Positions 13,106 to 13,657 of a DNA stretch of 13,657 bases are shown one piece after another; within the stretch, counting starts at the first letter, position 1; each line of letters opens with the position of its first letter. A program made the position numbers and the translations under genes. The stretch covers positions 1-13,657 of the forward strand of contig DENL01000037.1 of the NCBI GenBank assembly GCA_002359655.1, read 5' to 3'. The notes beneath the pieces are model-generated. The model ran no database searches. It saw only the letters and a list, made by a program, of their open reading frames with translations, and was not told the origin of the DNA. The stretch is from Rickettsiales bacterium UBA2645 (GTDB taxonomy: Bacteria > Pseudomonadota > Alphaproteobacteria > Rickettsiales > UBA1997).

Positions 13106-13657
13106 ATGAAAAACATCCTAGAAGAAATTTATCAGCATAAACTTATTGAGGTAAGAAATCGCAAAAAAGAGCTTTCGGTACAAGAAATTTGTACTCGCAT
13201 TAAATGTTTAGAAAAGCCTAAAGATTTTTTTGCCGCACTAAAGGAAAAAAATTTTCGCAGCGAAATCGGCTTGATTTGTGAAATCAAAAAAGCCTCACCT
13301 TCACATGGTTTGATTCGTCCAGATTTTAATCACATTGAAATTGCCAAAACCTACGAAACAGCTGGCGCAACCTGTCTCTCGATTTTGACTGACGAAAAAT
13401 ATTTCCAAGGACACAACCAATATTTGCAAGAAGTGCGATTGATCACCCATCTACCAATTTTGCGCAAAGATTTTATGGTGGACACTTACCAAATTTATGA
13501 AGCAAAAATGCTTGGCGCTGATTGTATTTTGTTAATTGTTGCCATGCTTGATGATTCTGAATTGCAAGAGCTGGAGCAATGTGCCATTGACTCTGGATTA
13601 TCAGTTTTAATTGAGGTGCACAACGAAGAAGAGTTGCAACGCGCCTCAAAATTAAAA
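13106..13657 (+). CDS. trpC: Indole-3-glycerol phosphate synthase, 5' part
   Basis: The first 184 residues of an enzyme of about 260; the gene runs off the window end. It closes the indole ring in tryptophan synthesis. ICEIKKASPSHGLIRPDF (57-74) carries Glu59 and Lys61, LRKDFMVDTYQIYEA (119-133) carries Lys121, and VLIEVHNEEEL (167-177) carries Glu170. These correspond to the catalytic Glu51, Lys53, Lys110 and Glu159 of the Sulfolobus enzyme. GATCLSILTDEKYFQG is also diagnostic. The frame is open from ATG at 13106 with no Shine-Dalgarno. Whether other trp genes follow cannot be seen. In a reduced genome a retained trpC is notable, since most Rickettsiales lack tryptophan synthesis. Confidence 0.95.
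   Translation, partial: MKNILEEIYQHKLIEVRNRKKELSVQEICTRIKCLEKPKDFFAALKEKNFRSEIGLICEIKKASPSHGLIRPDFNHIEIAKTYETAGATCLSILTDEKYFQGHNQYLQEVRLITHLPILRKDFMVDTYQIYEAKMLGADCILLIVAMLDDSELQELEQCAIDSGLSVLIEVHNEEELQRASKLK

Noticed and set aside
1..13657. CRISPR array, rRNA, riboswitch or replication origin
   Set aside because: No regularly spaced short repeats, rRNA-like blocks, recognisable aptamer cores or DnaA-box clusters were seen.

Overview
The window is AT-rich and looks like part of an alphaproteobacterial chromosome, most likely an intracellular or symbiotic Rickettsiales/Holosporales-type organism. Pointers are the base composition, scarce Shine-Dalgarno sequences, the Mg-type HemB, GC-rich palindromic elements scattered between genes, and a decaying insertion sequence. 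The placement is an inference from style; no marker gene here settles it.

Layout. (1) 1-1320: right-hand part of an IS3-family (IS150-like) element with an intact orfA and an orfB broken by a 59-bp insertion. Its right terminus abuts, and supplies the stop codon of, the next gene. (2) 1318-2772 (-): a HEPN-type protein carrying an R-x4-H motif, possibly shortened by the IS. (3) 2857-3189: non-coding stretch with a 13-bp-stem hairpin. (4) 3190-3429 (-): a small GIY-YIG endonuclease-like protein. (5) 3472-3645: GC-rich palindromic element fused to the 3' end of tRNA-Ala(GGC) (-). (6) 9741 down to 3815 (-): a compact, probably co-transcribed five-gene array. It comprises two overlapping paralogous membrane proteins resembling mitochondrial carriers, a two-domain Asp/Glu racemase-like protein, a hybrid sensor histidine kinase with its own receiver domain, and a small lipoprotein, ending in a terminator-like hairpin. 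(7) 9878-13031: an iron/heme block with hemW (-), a divergent FTR1-type iron permease (+) and hemB (-). A Fur-box-like palindrome lies between hemW and the permease. (8) 13106 to the window edge (+): 5' part of trpC.

Two copies of an 89-nt element, 82/89 identical and in opposite orientation, lie at 7793-7881 and 11096-11184. Each carries short complementary ends plus three internal hairpins, so the single strand can be drawn as a cloverleaf. The best-preserved copy sits between the putative Fur box and the iron permease; the decayed copy sits inside the five-gene array.

The most unusual content is the pair of carrier-like proteins with the racemase-like protein and hybrid kinase in one array, together with the cloverleaf repeat family. 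Functions for the array are proposed from motif patterns only; no database search was possible.
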